64,000 nucleotides of DNA from Daejeonia sp002484105 (GTDB lineage Bacteria; Bacteroidota; Bacteroidia; Flavobacteriales; Weeksellaceae), in NCBI RefSeq assembly GCF_051175565.1, contig NZ_CP195105.1:2232001-2296000 (forward strand), given 5' to 3'. This document shows, one piece after another, positions 15,831 to 24,265 of this stretch. The notes beneath the pieces were generated by a model. That model was not told where the DNA came from. It ran no database searches and was given only the letters and a program-made list of their open reading frames with translations. Position numbers and translations under genes: made by a program. Numbering within the stretch: position 1 is the first letter of the stretch; the number at the start of each line of letters is the position of its first letter.

Positions 15831-17978
15831 GTGCACATCAGTAAAAAAGACTTAATAGAATTGGAATTTCCAGAACTTCTCTCGGAAATTGTCCCCTTTG
15901 CCTTTTCTCCCAAAACGGAAGAGAACATCATGAATATCCAGCCCGTCAGCATTGATGAGGCAGAACTTTCATTAAAAAAAACAGCCGAATTCCTGACCAG
16001 CTTCGAGAGCGCCAATGCGATTCCCTTTCATGAATATGAAGATATCGAAAGCGAACTGAAACTGATGACGATCGAGAATTTCAGGCTTGAGAACACTTCT
16101 TTTCTTCGGATCAAAAGCATGACCGAACAAATTGGCAAGCTGCAGAAATTCTTCCCGCCACTGCGCGAGACCTTTCCGACACTTTATGCGGAAGTTTCGT
16201 TACTGGAATTCCGGAAAGAGATTATTGACAAAACCGACCGTGTTTTCAACCGTTTCGGAGAAGTAAAAGCCGAAGCTTCTGCTGCCCTTAAAACCTTGCG
16301 TGCAGAAATTCAGCATGCCAGAAAAGCGATTGACGACAACTTCAACCGTGCAATGAATACCTGCGCGCAGAGCGATCTGCTGGATGATATCCGCGAAACC
16401 ATTATCGATGACCAGCGTGTGCTGGCCGTGAAATCTACCTTCAAAAAAAGAGTGCCCGGCCGCGTACTGGGAATTTCCAAAACCGGTTCCATTACATATA
16501 TCCAGCCGGAAAGTGTGATGAAACACTACTTCAGACTTCGTGAAAACCAGGATGAGGAAAAAAAAGAAATCGACCGTATCCTGCGGAAACTGACCGCAGA
16601 GATTGCCGAATTCCAGCCTGAGCTCGCTACCTATCAGTCCTATATCTTTGATCTGGATCTGATCCGGGCCAAAGCCAGATTTGCAGAAAAAATCCACGGT
16701 GTTCTCCCGAAAATCAACCGCCACCCGACACTGCGCCTGAAAGAGGCCTATCATCCGTTGCTGTGGATCAGGAATCATCACGACCGCAAACCCATATTCC
16801 CACAGACACTGACACTGACCGAGCACAACCGCATCATCTGTATTTCCGGACCGAATGCCGGCGGAAAATCCATAACGCTGAAAACCGTAGGACTGCTTCA
16901 GCTCATGATTCAGAGTGGTATTCTGGTGCCGGTGCACCCAAAATCAGAGATGTTTTTCTTTAACAAAATCATGACCGATATTGGCGACAACCAGTCGATT
17001 GAAAACCACCTTTCCACCTACTCTTCCCGCCTCAGGAAAATGTCCGGTATGATCCGTGAGGCTGACCACGAATCTCTGCTGTTAATTGATGAATTCGGTA
17101 CCGGCTCCGATCCCGAACTTGGTGGTGCGCTGGCAGAAAGTTTCCTGGAATATTTTTACGAGAAAAAAAGTTTTGCCATCATCACCACCCATTATACCAA
17201 TATCAAGCTGATTGTAGAACATCTTCCTGCGGCGCAGAATGCTGCCATGCTTTTTGACGAACATTCTCTGGAACCGCTTTATAAACTGGAAGTGGGACAG
17301 GCAGGGAGTTCTTTCACCTTTGAAGTGGCAGAAAAAAACAAAATTCCGAAATTTATCATCCGGTCTGCCAAGAAGAAAGTGGAACGCGATGTGGTGAACC
17401 TTGACAAAACCATTGTCAAACTCCAGCAGGAAAAATTTGAAGTCGAAAAACTGAAAACTGACCTCGCCGAAAAGCGCGACTCTGTGGAAGACAAGCGCGA
17501 AAACCTTCAAAAACTGAACGAACAGCTGGAACAGAAACTCTTCAGTTTCCAGAAGCTCTATGAAGAGGAGCACCGCAAACTGCAGTTTGGCAATAAGGTG
17601 GAAACCTTTATTGATGGCTATATCAAAGGTAAAGCCCGCAAAGATGTGGTACGTGATTTTGTGAAACTTCTCGAGCAGGAAAAATTCCGAAAACTCGGCA
17701 CCGATAAGGATGAGAATAAGCGCCTGCAAGTAGTGAAACGCAAGATTACCCAGCAACTGAAAAAAACTGAAGTAAAGGACAAGATTGCTGAAACAAATGA
17801 CAAGCTTGAAGAGAAAAGAAAGGCAGAACGCGCTACCTGGCTGAAACCCGGACAGCGTGTACGCATCTCCGGAAGTACAAGTGTGGGAACCATCGAAGAG
17901 ATCAAAAAAAATAAAGTCATCGTAAACTATGGCACTTTCAAAACGACCATCAGTGCCGACGAACTGGAAAGAATTTAA
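15831..17978 (+). CDS. mutS2: MutS2-type ATPase lacking the Smr domain
   Basis: 715 residues from a GTG start. No upstream in-frame alternative was seen, and the next ATG is far inside conserved sequence. The N-terminal half is the clamp/lever region. The ABC ATPase has Walker A SGPNAGGKSITLKT (about 340), Walker B LLIDEFGTGSDPELGG (about 420) and a switch His in ITTHYT. A long coiled coil follows (about 510-660), then a small beta domain (LKPGQRVRISG...). The protein ends there: the C-terminal Smr nuclease domain of classical MutS2 (about 780 residues) is missing. MutS2 acts on recombination intermediates or stalled ribosomes; which applies here is unknown. Confidence 0.88.
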   Translation: MHISKKDLIELEFPELLSEIVPFAFSPKTEENIMNIQPVSIDEAELSLKKTAEFLTSFESANAIPFHEYEDIESELKLMTIENFRLENTSFLRIKSMTEQIGKLQKFFPPLRETFPTLYAEVSLLEFRKEIIDKTDRVFNRFGEVKAEASAALKTLRAEIQHARKAIDDNFNRAMNTCAQSDLLDDIRETIIDDQRVLAVKSTFKKRVPGRVLGISKTGSITYIQPESVMKHYFRLRENQDEEKKEIDRILRKLTAEIAEFQPELATYQSYIFDLDLIRAKARFAEKIHGVLPKINRHPTLRLKEAYHPLLWIRNHHDRKPIFPQTLTLTEHNRIICISGPNAGGKSITLKTVGLLQLMIQSGILVPVHPKSEMFFFNKIMTDIGDNQSIENHLSTYSSRLRKMSGMIREADHESLLLIDEFGTGSDPELGGALAESFLEYFYEKKSFAIITTHYTNIKLIVEHLPAAQNAAMLFDEHSLEPLYKLEVGQAGSSFTFEVAEKNKIPKFIIRSAKKKVERDVVNLDKTIVKLQQEKFEVEKLKTDLAEKRDSVEDKRENLQKLNEQLEQKLFSFQKLYEEEHRKLQFGNKVETFIDGYIKGKARKDVVRDFVKLLEQEKFRKLGTDKDENKRLQVVKRKITQQLKKTEVKDKIAETNDKLEEKRKAERATWLKPGQRVRISGSTSVGTIEEIKKNKVIVNYGTFKTTISADELERI

Positions 17979-18015
17979 AGCAAACTGCCATTTGGATGAC
18001 ATGGTATAAAAACTG

Positions 18016-18045
18016 AACAGCGAACCGGAAAGGTTCGCTGTTTTG
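18016..18045 (+). terminator. intrinsic terminator after mutS2
   Basis: An 11-bp stem, AACAGCGAACC (18016-18026) and GGTTCGCTGTT (18032-18042), with a 5-nt loop, is followed by a short T-rich tail. Confidence 0.8.
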
Positions 18046-18614
18046 CTGTGGTAGCTATAAAAAACATCATTGTATTTCTGTATTCATGATGGATTTCATC
18101 CCTGTTTTATATCTTAGAAGCCAATATTTCAAATATCTTTGAAATTGTCTGAACAGACGGGGTTCTAACGTCATCAGAAAATAAAAAAGTCTTGCAGAAA
18201 CAATGCAGTACAGAAAGTTATGCAAAACTTTTTATTTACTGACAGGTTTTAGGTTATTAGTGTTTGCCCAGCTTGTTTTTTTCTTGTGTTTTTGGAAGCC
18301 TGATCAACAGTGCAAAGGTTTCGTTTTTAAAGTAGAAAACATGATTTTTATCAGATAGTCATGGGGTAGTTGATGCACTACCCACCGGGTAGTTATGCTA
18401 AAACATCTGATTGTCAGCTATTTAAAAAAAATAAAAAAGCAAGCTGTTCCTTTCAGATCTTGCAGAATATTCTATCATCCATGATCTCATCTTCAGAAAA
18501 GTGCGCATTTCATGATTGCCGTATATGCAAAAACATAAGGAAAAAGAAGAAATAAAGCAGTCCGGCAACCCTTGACCGCCTTACCAAACTTTCAGAAAAA
18601 AAAGGTCTTTATTT
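18046..18614. other. convergent intergenic region with a nested stem-loop
   Basis: This 570-bp stretch between the 3' ends of mutS2 and the PPK2 gene holds no convincing gene. The one notable structure is at 18350-18411: an outer stem ATCAGAT/ATCTGAT (18350-18356, 18405-18411) encloses GGGTAGT (18364-18370), ACTACCC (18377-18383) and a second GGGTAGT (18387-18393). The central arm can pair with either neighbour, giving two mutually exclusive hairpins. The rest is AT-rich without recognisable features. Confidence 0.4.
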
Positions 18615-19418
18615 TCAGTCGATATCTTCGTGTTTCAGAGCATCGGAATCTTTCACATGATAGGGTATTTTATCCAGTATATATTCCATCGCTTCGATAC
18701 GTGCTTTGGATTTCCGGTTGGCTTTGATAACCTTCCAGGGTGCAAAATCTGAGTTGGTGCGTGCAAACATTTTTTCTTTATATTCGGTATACTGATCCCA
18801 GAGATCCAGGGCTTTTTCGTCTACAGCACTGTATTTCCATTTCTTCAGAGGGCTGTCTTTAATCTCTGCGAAACGTCTCTCCTGCTCTTCCTTTGAAATG
18901 GAAAAGTAGAGTTTGAGGAGATAGAATCCCGAGCTCACGAGCATTTCTTCAAAGTCGTTTACCTGTCCCATGAAGATCCGGTAATCCTCTTCGGTACAAA
19001 AGCCGTTCACGGGTTCTACGACAGCGCGGTTGTACCAGCTACGGTCGAAAAAAACGATTTCTCCGGCTGCGGGAAGTTGCTTAATGTAACGCTGGAAGTA
19101 CCATTGGTCAACTTCCACTTCATCAGGCTTAGGAAGGGCAACCACTCTTCGCTGGCGTGGGTTCAGGTTTTCAGAAATTCTACGGATGGCCCCACCTTTT
19201 CCGGCGGCATCCCGTCCTTCAAAAATCACTACTATTTTCTTTTTGTTCTCTACCGTCCAGTTCAGCAGTTTGATCATTTCTTCCTGAAGTCTGGCGAGTC
19301 GTTTTTCGTATTTGGCAAAGCGGATGGCTTTTTCAGAATCCAGTTTTTCGTTCTGAAGAAGTGCATACAGTCCTTTTTTGGAATTGAGAATATCGTATTG
19401 TTCCTGAGTAATTTTCAT
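18615..19418 (-). CDS. ppk2: polyphosphate kinase 2 family protein (downstream paralog)
   Basis: 267 residues. The PPK2 fold has Walker A FEGRDAAGKGGAI (about 68-80), Walker B/lid region FFDRSWYNRAVVEPV (about 124-138), and the conserved PLKKWKYS and FAPWKVI segments. By family it transfers phosphate between polyphosphate and nucleotides (ADP/GDP charging, or AMP for some classes); the class cannot be assigned by eye. It lies 19 bp after a second PPK2 gene on the same strand, with which it clearly shares ancestry, so this is a tandem paralogous pair. Confidence 0.9.
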   Translation of the reverse strand: MKITQEQYDILNSKKGLYALLQNEKLDSEKAIRFAKYEKRLARLQEEMIKLLNWTVENKKKIVVIFEGRDAAGKGGAIRRISENLNPRQRRVVALPKPDEVEVDQWYFQRYIKQLPAAGEIVFFDRSWYNRAVVEPVNGFCTEEDYRIFMGQVNDFEEMLVSSGFYLLKLYFSISKEEQERRFAEIKDSPLKKWKYSAVDEKALDLWDQYTEYKEKMFARTNSDFAPWKVIKANRKSKARIEAMEYILDKIPYHVKDSDALKHEDID

Positions 19419-19437
19419 TGCAGATGTTTTTTGGGGT

Positions 19438-20292
19438 TTACATATCCAGCTGTTTCACCATTCTGAAATAGCGCTGCACGACATTGGGATCCGGATTGAT
19501 ATTGACCGCAGCGTGGTCTTTCCCTTCATAGTCGAAAATAGAAAGCACATAGCGAATGGCTTCCAGGCGGGCGCGGAGCTTGTTGTCCGATTTCACAATA
19601 ATCCAAGGAGAAAAGGCATTGTGTGTACGGCTGAACATCTGGTCTTTGTAATAGGTAAAGGTGTCCCAAAGTTCCTGTCCTTTTTCGTCTACGGGGCTGT
19701 ATTTCCATTTTTTGAGGGGATTTTTCAGGCGCCTGTTAAAACGGTAGAGCTGCTGTTCCTTGCTTACGGAAAACCAGAATTTTACGATAGTGGTTCCTGC
19801 TTCGTAGAGCATATGCTCAAATTCCGGCACCTGCACCATAAAACTCTGATATTGCTGCTGGGTACAGAATCCCATTACCGGTTCTACAACTGCGCGGTTG
19901 TACCAGCTGCGGTCAAAAAACACGATTTCGCCCTGATTGGGGAGCTCGCTGATATACCGCCGGAAATACCACTGTCCGCGTTCTACATCCGAGGGTTTGT
20001 TCAGGGCTACGAGACGCATGGCTCGCGGATTCAGGTGTTCAATAAAGCGTTTAATGGTACCCCCTTTTCCAGAAGCATCCCGTCCTTCAAAAATGATGGC
20101 GACTTTCTTTCCGGTATCCTGCACCCAGCGTTGGAAATTCACCAGTTCGCCCTGCAGTTTACGGAGTTCCTGTTCATAATAATATTTGTCGAGAACTTCT
20201 CTGTAAAGTTGATTTTCCGCTTTGTAGCGGTTGAGAAAATCCAGCAGATCGTTGCGCGTATCGAGCTGTACAAATTCATCAAAATCCATCAT
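19438..20292 (-). CDS. ppk2: polyphosphate kinase 2 family protein (upstream paralog)
   Basis: 284 residues. Walker A is FEGRDASGKGGTI, the lid is FFDRSWYNRAVVEPVMGF, and NPLKKWKYSPVDEKGQ and FSPWIIVKSDN follow, all in PPK2 order. The start MMDFDEF offers two adjacent ATG codons. Polyphosphate-driven nucleotide phosphorylation in the cytoplasm is the family activity. It shares the DRSWYNRA, KKWKYS and PWxxV motifs with the next gene, and the two differ most at their termini. No ppk1 is in the window. Confidence 0.9.
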   Translation of the reverse strand: MMDFDEFVQLDTRNDLLDFLNRYKAENQLYREVLDKYYYEQELRKLQGELVNFQRWVQDTGKKVAIIFEGRDASGKGGTIKRFIEHLNPRAMRLVALNKPSDVERGQWYFRRYISELPNQGEIVFFDRSWYNRAVVEPVMGFCTQQQYQSFMVQVPEFEHMLYEAGTTIVKFWFSVSKEQQLYRFNRRLKNPLKKWKYSPVDEKGQELWDTFTYYKDQMFSRTHNAFSPWIIVKSDNKLRARLEAIRYVLSIFDYEGKDHAAVNINPDPNVVQRYFRMVKQLDM

Positions 20293-20849
20293 ATCCTGTT
20301 TTTGTTGTTAAAAATAGTGATCCAAAAGATGCCTTTTTCCTTGACAGGCTTGGGTCACAAATCTTCATGATGCCCTATGGTTTATTTTTACATCACTTGA
20401 TCAAATTTAAGGATTTTTCAGGTGTCTTTTTATATCTTCTTTTTAAAAAAGGCGAATATTTTCATTTTTGCAGAGGTTATTTAGGTTTTATCATTAAAAT
20501 ATTTTACTGCTATTTTTTGAAGTATATTTTCAGTTCGTTTTTGCTGATTCAGCGGAGCTACATCAAGAATATAAATGCTTAAAATTCAGAAAAAGATGAT
20601 TTCTAAAGACACAAAATAATTTTTATTTCCTACATGATTGAATGTGAATTTCTCCACTCTACTTCACATTAAAAAAAGCAGTTGAAAATTAATACACTGA
20701 AAATCAAAATATTAGAATAAATATTTAATTATTTTACTACTTTGTATTGCATAATACCAATTTAAATTTATATCTTTGCGATGTAAAGTTAAAGGTATAG
20801 CTTTATAAAACACCAGAAAGAACGTATAACAATCAACTCCAGATTATAA
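20293..20849. promoter_or_regulatory. divergent intergenic region with promoter for padR
   Basis: This is a 557-bp AT-rich gap between the divergent PPK2 and padR genes. A promoter for padR is visible: TTG at 20747-20749, a 21-bp spacer and TATCTTTG at 20771-20778, with a start expected near 20785. At 20338-20362 a sequence resembling one arm of the hairpin at 25291-25314 (CCTTGACAGGCTTGGG) may be a decayed REP. No gene is supported in the remainder. Confidence 0.5.
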
Positions 20850-21185
20850 ATGAACACAGAAAACACAAAAGCGCAAATGCGCAAAGGAATTCTGGAATTC
20901 TGTATTCTGAGCCTGATCAGCAAAAAAGAGATGTATGTCTCTGACCTGATAGACGAGCTCCGGAAAGGAAAACTGGACGTAGTGGAAGGTACCCTCTACC
21001 CTCTGCTTACACGACTGAAAAACGGAGAATTCCTCTCCTACCGCTGGGAGGAATCTACGAGCGGCCCGCCAAGGAAGTATTACCAGATCACTGAAAAAGG
21101 CAAGACTTTCCTGACAGAGCTGCAGAACACATGGAACGAACTGACCGAATCCGTCAACACCATTACCAATAACCAGAACCCCTAA
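20850..21185 (+). CDS. PadR family transcriptional regulator
   Basis: 111 residues. It is a winged helix: RKGILEFCILSLISKKEMYVSDLIDEL (helices 1-2), VVEGTLYPLLTRLKNGEFL (recognition helix and wing entry), then GPPRKYYQITEKGKTFL, the wing signature of PadR proteins, and a short C-terminal dimer helix. It is followed 34 bp later by a PspC-domain membrane protein, the usual partner of this subtype in Bacteroidetes, so it probably controls its own operon. Confidence 0.9.
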   Translation: MNTENTKAQMRKGILEFCILSLISKKEMYVSDLIDELRKGKLDVVEGTLYPLLTRLKNGEFLSYRWEESTSGPPRKYYQITEKGKTFLTELQNTWNELTESVNTITNNQNP

Positions 21186-21219
21186 ACCAAAGCTCTGAAA
21201 TCATTAAATATTAGAAACA

Positions 21220-22908
21220 ATGAACAAAACACTCTCTATAGGACTTGCCGGTTTCTCCTTTGTTATTGAGGAACATGCATATATCAAACTCAGCGACTAT
21301 CTTGCTGCACTGAGAAACTCACTGGACGCCACGGAAGCCGATGAAGTCATGCACGACATCGAGATCCGTATGGTAGAGATCTTTAAGGATGCACTCGGCA
21401 AACGCGAAGTGATCAATGATGCGGATGTAGAACGGGTGATTGCACAGATCGGTACCCCAGAAGCCATTGAAGAACAGGAAGAAGCTTATTTTTCTGACAA
21501 AACCGAACAGAATACCAAAACCGGCCCCCGCGTGAAAACCAAACAGCTCTTCCGCGATCCGGAAAACTCCAAAATTGCGGGGGTGTGTTCCGGTCTGGCC
21601 TATTATTTTGGTATTGACATCACTGTGATGCGGCTGATATGGCTTGGCATGGCCATTCTGGGAATGTTCACCGTGCATATTTCAACCATGCTGATCATCC
21701 TGATTTATATTATTCTCTGGGCTGTGCTTCCCGTAGCGCAGTCTGCTTCAGATTTTCTTAAAATGAAAGGGAAACCTGTCAATTTTGATACCCTGAAGGA
21801 AGAATCCGGAAAGATCGTACAATTTGCCAACGAATCTACTCAGAAAGTTGGAGAATTCTACAACGAAAACAAACCTTACATCAGCAATGCCGGCAACGGA
21901 ATATGGAATGTACTGCGCTATGTTCTGGGAATCATTTTCGCGTCGCTTGCTGTGCTTTTCATCATTGGTACCTTTGTAGCATTCGGAATTTTCGGCACCA
22001 ATACTCTGCCGCCAAGCGCCAATCTGAACTTCTACTTTGACGGAAATATGAAAATGCTGCTCACAGCCATGATTACCATTGGAAGCCTGATACCGGCACT
22101 GCTGTTCGGGCTGCTGAGCATCAAACTTCTGTCCCCGAAAACCAAACTGAAAAATGTCGGATGGGTCATTCTCGGTCTGTTCATCATCCTGATTGGCCTC
22201 AGCACCTATTTCGGGCTCAATATGGCACAACGCGATATGTTCTACCGCGGCGACAAGGAAGATACCGAAGAAGTAAGCATCCCGACCAGTTCAGATTCTG
22301 TGTTTGTAGACCTCAAACAAGTGGCCATTCCACAGAACTTTACCGGATATGATGACGATATTTATTCTGACAAAAAAACCGTCTACAAAGAAGATTACGT
22401 CAGCGTAAAAGTAACCAGAAAACCCAATCTGAAAACGCCTTATCTCATCATCAGGAAGGAAGCCAATGGGTATAACGTACCGCTGCAGCTGTCCGTTCCG
22501 GTAGAAATTGTGGGAAATAAAGTACTGCTGCCCAACTTCATCAGGTATCCATACGAACACCGCTTCAGGCATTACAATGTAGAATACGAACTCGTGGTAT
22601 CTGAATCTGCCATAGTCATCCCCATGAAAAAAAACGGCATTGATTTCAGCGGAGATCTGAACGGTGACGGTATTGATGATGACGATGATCACGACATCAG
22701 CATCTCCAAAGACAAAATCACCGTCAACGGGAACACCTACGAATACAATGAAAATGACCGCGACAGCGTGATTGTGAACGGAAAAAAAGTTCCGAAAAAA
22801 GAAGCAGACAGAATCCTGGACTCTGCCAATCTCGATCTTGACAAACTCAAAAATATCGATATCAAAATCAATAACGGAAAAAAAGAAATTTCCATCAAAA
22901 CCAAGTAA
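21220..22908 (+). CDS. PspC domain membrane protein
   Basis: 562 residues. Residues 1-95 form a helical HAAS-like region (LSDYLAALRNSL...ADVERVIAQIGTPEAIEEQ). Residues 110-170 are a PspC domain (LFRDPENSKIAGVCSGLAYYFGI plus a membrane helix pair). Further membrane segments lie at about 230-255, 275-300 and 310-330. The C-terminal 220 residues are a periplasmic beta-rich part, with an acidic Asp-rich loop (DLNGDGIDDDDDHD). PspC proteins take part in envelope stress responses. Linked to the PadR regulator upstream. A terminator follows. Confidence 0.85.
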   Translation: MNKTLSIGLAGFSFVIEEHAYIKLSDYLAALRNSLDATEADEVMHDIEIRMVEIFKDALGKREVINDADVERVIAQIGTPEAIEEQEEAYFSDKTEQNTKTGPRVKTKQLFRDPENSKIAGVCSGLAYYFGIDITVMRLIWLGMAILGMFTVHISTMLIILIYIILWAVLPVAQSASDFLKMKGKPVNFDTLKEESGKIVQFANESTQKVGEFYNENKPYISNAGNGIWNVLRYVLGIIFASLAVLFIIGTFVAFGIFGTNTLPPSANLNFYFDGNMKMLLTAMITIGSLIPALLFGLLSIKLLSPKTKLKNVGWVILGLFIILIGLSTYFGLNMAQRDMFYRGDKEDTEEVSIPTSSDSVFVDLKQVAIPQNFTGYDDDIYSDKKTVYKEDYVSVKVTRKPNLKTPYLIIRKEANGYNVPLQLSVPVEIVGNKVLLPNFIRYPYEHRFRHYNVEYELVVSESAIVIPMKKNGIDFSGDLNGDGIDDDDDHDISISKDKITVNGNTYEYNENDRDSVIVNGKKVPKKEADRILDSANLDLDKLKNIDIKINNGKKEISIKTK

Positions 22909-22922
22909 GCGTGTGAACCTGC

Positions 22923-22967
22923 AGAAAAGCGGCCACGGGAAATCTTCAGAAACCGCTTTTCTCTTGT
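22923..22967 (+). terminator. probable intrinsic terminator after the PspC gene
   Basis: The stem AGAAAAGCGG (22923-22932)/CCGCTTTTCT (22953-22962) has a 20-nt loop and a weak T-rich tail (CTTGTT). Confidence 0.5.
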
Positions 22968-23104
22968 TATGAAAACAGTAATCTGTAAGAAAAAGAGAGA
23001 AATTATTACGATTTTAAAAATTATTAACACCAAAAGTTAAGGATTTTAGAAAAAATTAGTTAACTTCGTGCCGTACAATACAAAAAACATCAAAACACAT
23101 CATC

Positions 23105-23167
23105 ATGATACAGGTCGTCATCGAAATCGTCATTAAAGTAATGGATTTCATCACCAGTTTATTTTAA
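23105..23167 (+). CDS. possible 20-residue amphipathic peptide
   Basis: A 20-codon frame (ATG 23105, TAA 23165) encodes MIQVVIEIVI followed by KVMDFITSLF. The polar residues Q3, E7, K11, D14 and S18 fall on one helical face and all others are hydrophobic, giving a near-ideal amphipathic helix. The 5' side is A-rich, as is common for translation starts in this phylum, and a strong terminator follows at 23202-23231, so a transcript of about 150 nt is plausible. A weak TAACTTCG (-7-like) is at 23061-23068. Coding status is unproven. The function may be membrane-active (toxin-like, or phenol-soluble-modulin-like in shape). Confidence 0.4.
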   Translation: MIQVVIEIVIKVMDFITSLF

Positions 23168-23191
23168 GTTTTCGGAGAGCTAATATTTCAA

Positions 23192-23231
23192 TATATTTGT
23201 GGAGTATAACCGTGGAGTTATACTCTTTTTT
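23192..23231 (+). terminator. intrinsic terminator (or attenuator) immediately 5' of the acyltransferase
   Basis: A perfect 9-bp stem, GAGTATAAC (23202-23210)/GTTATACTC (23217-23225), with a 6-nt loop, is followed by six T residues. It ends 8 nt before the acyltransferase ATG at 23240. A TATATTTG box (23192-23199) just upstream could be a -7 element, in which case the hairpin would form at the very start of the leader and act as an attenuator or a stability element. Confidence 0.7.
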
Positions 23232-23239
23232 GTTTATCT

Positions 23240-23818
23240 ATGAAAAAAATTATCGGAAAACTCATCCTGAAACTCATTGGCTGGAAGATTGTCCTGCAGG
23301 GAGATGTCAACAACCTGAACCGCTGCATTCTCGTTGTGGCGCCCCATACCCATAACAGTGAATATCTGCTGGGCAACCTTGCCTACTGGTCACTCGGAAA
23401 AGCCGACCACCTGAAAATCATCATCAAAGACCAGCACACCAAAGCCTGGTACGGCGGTATTGTGAAAGCACTGGGCGGTATCGGAATAGACCGCAGCCAG
23501 AAAAACGATCTCGTAAAATTTGTGAGCAACGAGTTTGCAAAACACGATTTCAGCCTGGTGATAACGCCGGAAGGCACCCGCAGCCGCGTAAAAAGGTGGC
23601 ACAAAGGATTCTACCACATGGCATTGGCTGCCAAAGTCCCTATTGTGCTGGCTGCCGGCGACTTCAAAAGCAAAACGATGTATCTCGGTTACAAAATTCC
23701 GTACGAGAAGATCGCCTCCGGATCTTACGAAGATTTACTGAAAGAAATTCAGGATTACTATATCCAATACGATATCCACGCCAAGATTCCGGAAAACTGG
23801 AATCCTGTTCTCGAATAA
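23240..23818 (+). CDS. lysophospholipid acyltransferase family protein
   Basis: 192 residues, a short member of the PlsC-like acyltransferases. The catalytic HX4(D/E) motif is at VAPHTHNSEYL (His about 38, Glu in the Asp position), and the glycerol-phosphate-binding block is ITPEGTRSRV (about 113). AAGDFKSK and the C-terminal segment are like those of small Bacteroidetes 1-acyl-glycerol-3-phosphate acyltransferase homologs. It probably acylates a lipid at the inner membrane. It lies 9 bp upstream of the thioesterase gene, with which it is probably cotranscribed. Confidence 0.82.
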   Translation: MKKIIGKLILKLIGWKIVLQGDVNNLNRCILVVAPHTHNSEYLLGNLAYWSLGKADHLKIIIKDQHTKAWYGGIVKALGGIGIDRSQKNDLVKFVSNEFAKHDFSLVITPEGTRSRVKRWHKGFYHMALAAKVPIVLAAGDFKSKTMYLGYKIPYEKIASGSYEDLLKEIQDYYIQYDIHAKIPENWNPVLE

Positions 23819-23827
23819 AAACCAACA

Positions 23828-24265
23828 ATGGACGACCTTCAAAAAAACGAAACGCTCGAAAAGCTCAACCAATGGGCACAAAATACGCTGAACGAGACAC
23901 TGGACATTCTGTTTACCGATATTACGGAAGATTCGCTTTCTGCGACAATGCCCGTTACACCGCGTATCCACCAGCCATACGGCATTATGCATGGCGGCGC
24001 AAGCTGTGTATTGGCCGAGACACTGGGATCTACCCTTTCGTATCTGCATATTGACCGGGAAAACTTTATCCCTGTGGGTACCAGTATCAACTCCCATCAC
24101 CTGCGTGCCATAAAAAGCGGAACGGTAACCGGAAAGGCAACCTTCATCCGGAAAGGCAATACGATGCATGTTTCACAGATTGAAATCCGGGACGAACGCG
24201 GGCATCTCATCAACCATACCACCATGACCAACAATATTATTCCGCACAAAAAAATTCAGGACTGA
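23828..24265 (+). CDS. PaaI-type hotdog thioesterase (candidate DHNA-CoA hydrolase)
   Basis: 145 residues. The hotdog fold has the signature PYGIMHGGASCVLAET (about 55-70), containing the HGG and the catalytic acidic residue, then GTSINSHHLRAIKSGTVTGKA. Hydrolysis of an aryl- or acyl-CoA is the family activity. Because its stop overlaps the start of an isochorismate synthase gene (TGATG), it is a good candidate for the 1,4-dihydroxy-2-naphthoyl-CoA hydrolase step of menaquinone synthesis. That assignment rests on context. Confidence 0.82.
   Translation: MDDLQKNETLEKLNQWAQNTLNETLDILFTDITEDSLSATMPVTPRIHQPYGIMHGGASCVLAETLGSTLSYLHIDRENFIPVGTSINSHHLRAIKSGTVTGKATFIRKGNTMHVSQIEIRDERGHLINHTTMTNNIIPHKKIQD

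Noticed and set aside
18370..18555. 61-codon open frame in the mutS2/ppk2 gap
   Set aside because: AT-rich, starts inside a stem-loop, no family features and no promoter.
20367..20582. 71-codon open frame upstream of padR
   Set aside because: Composition is Phe/Leu/Tyr from AT-rich DNA; no signal or motif and no clear promoter.
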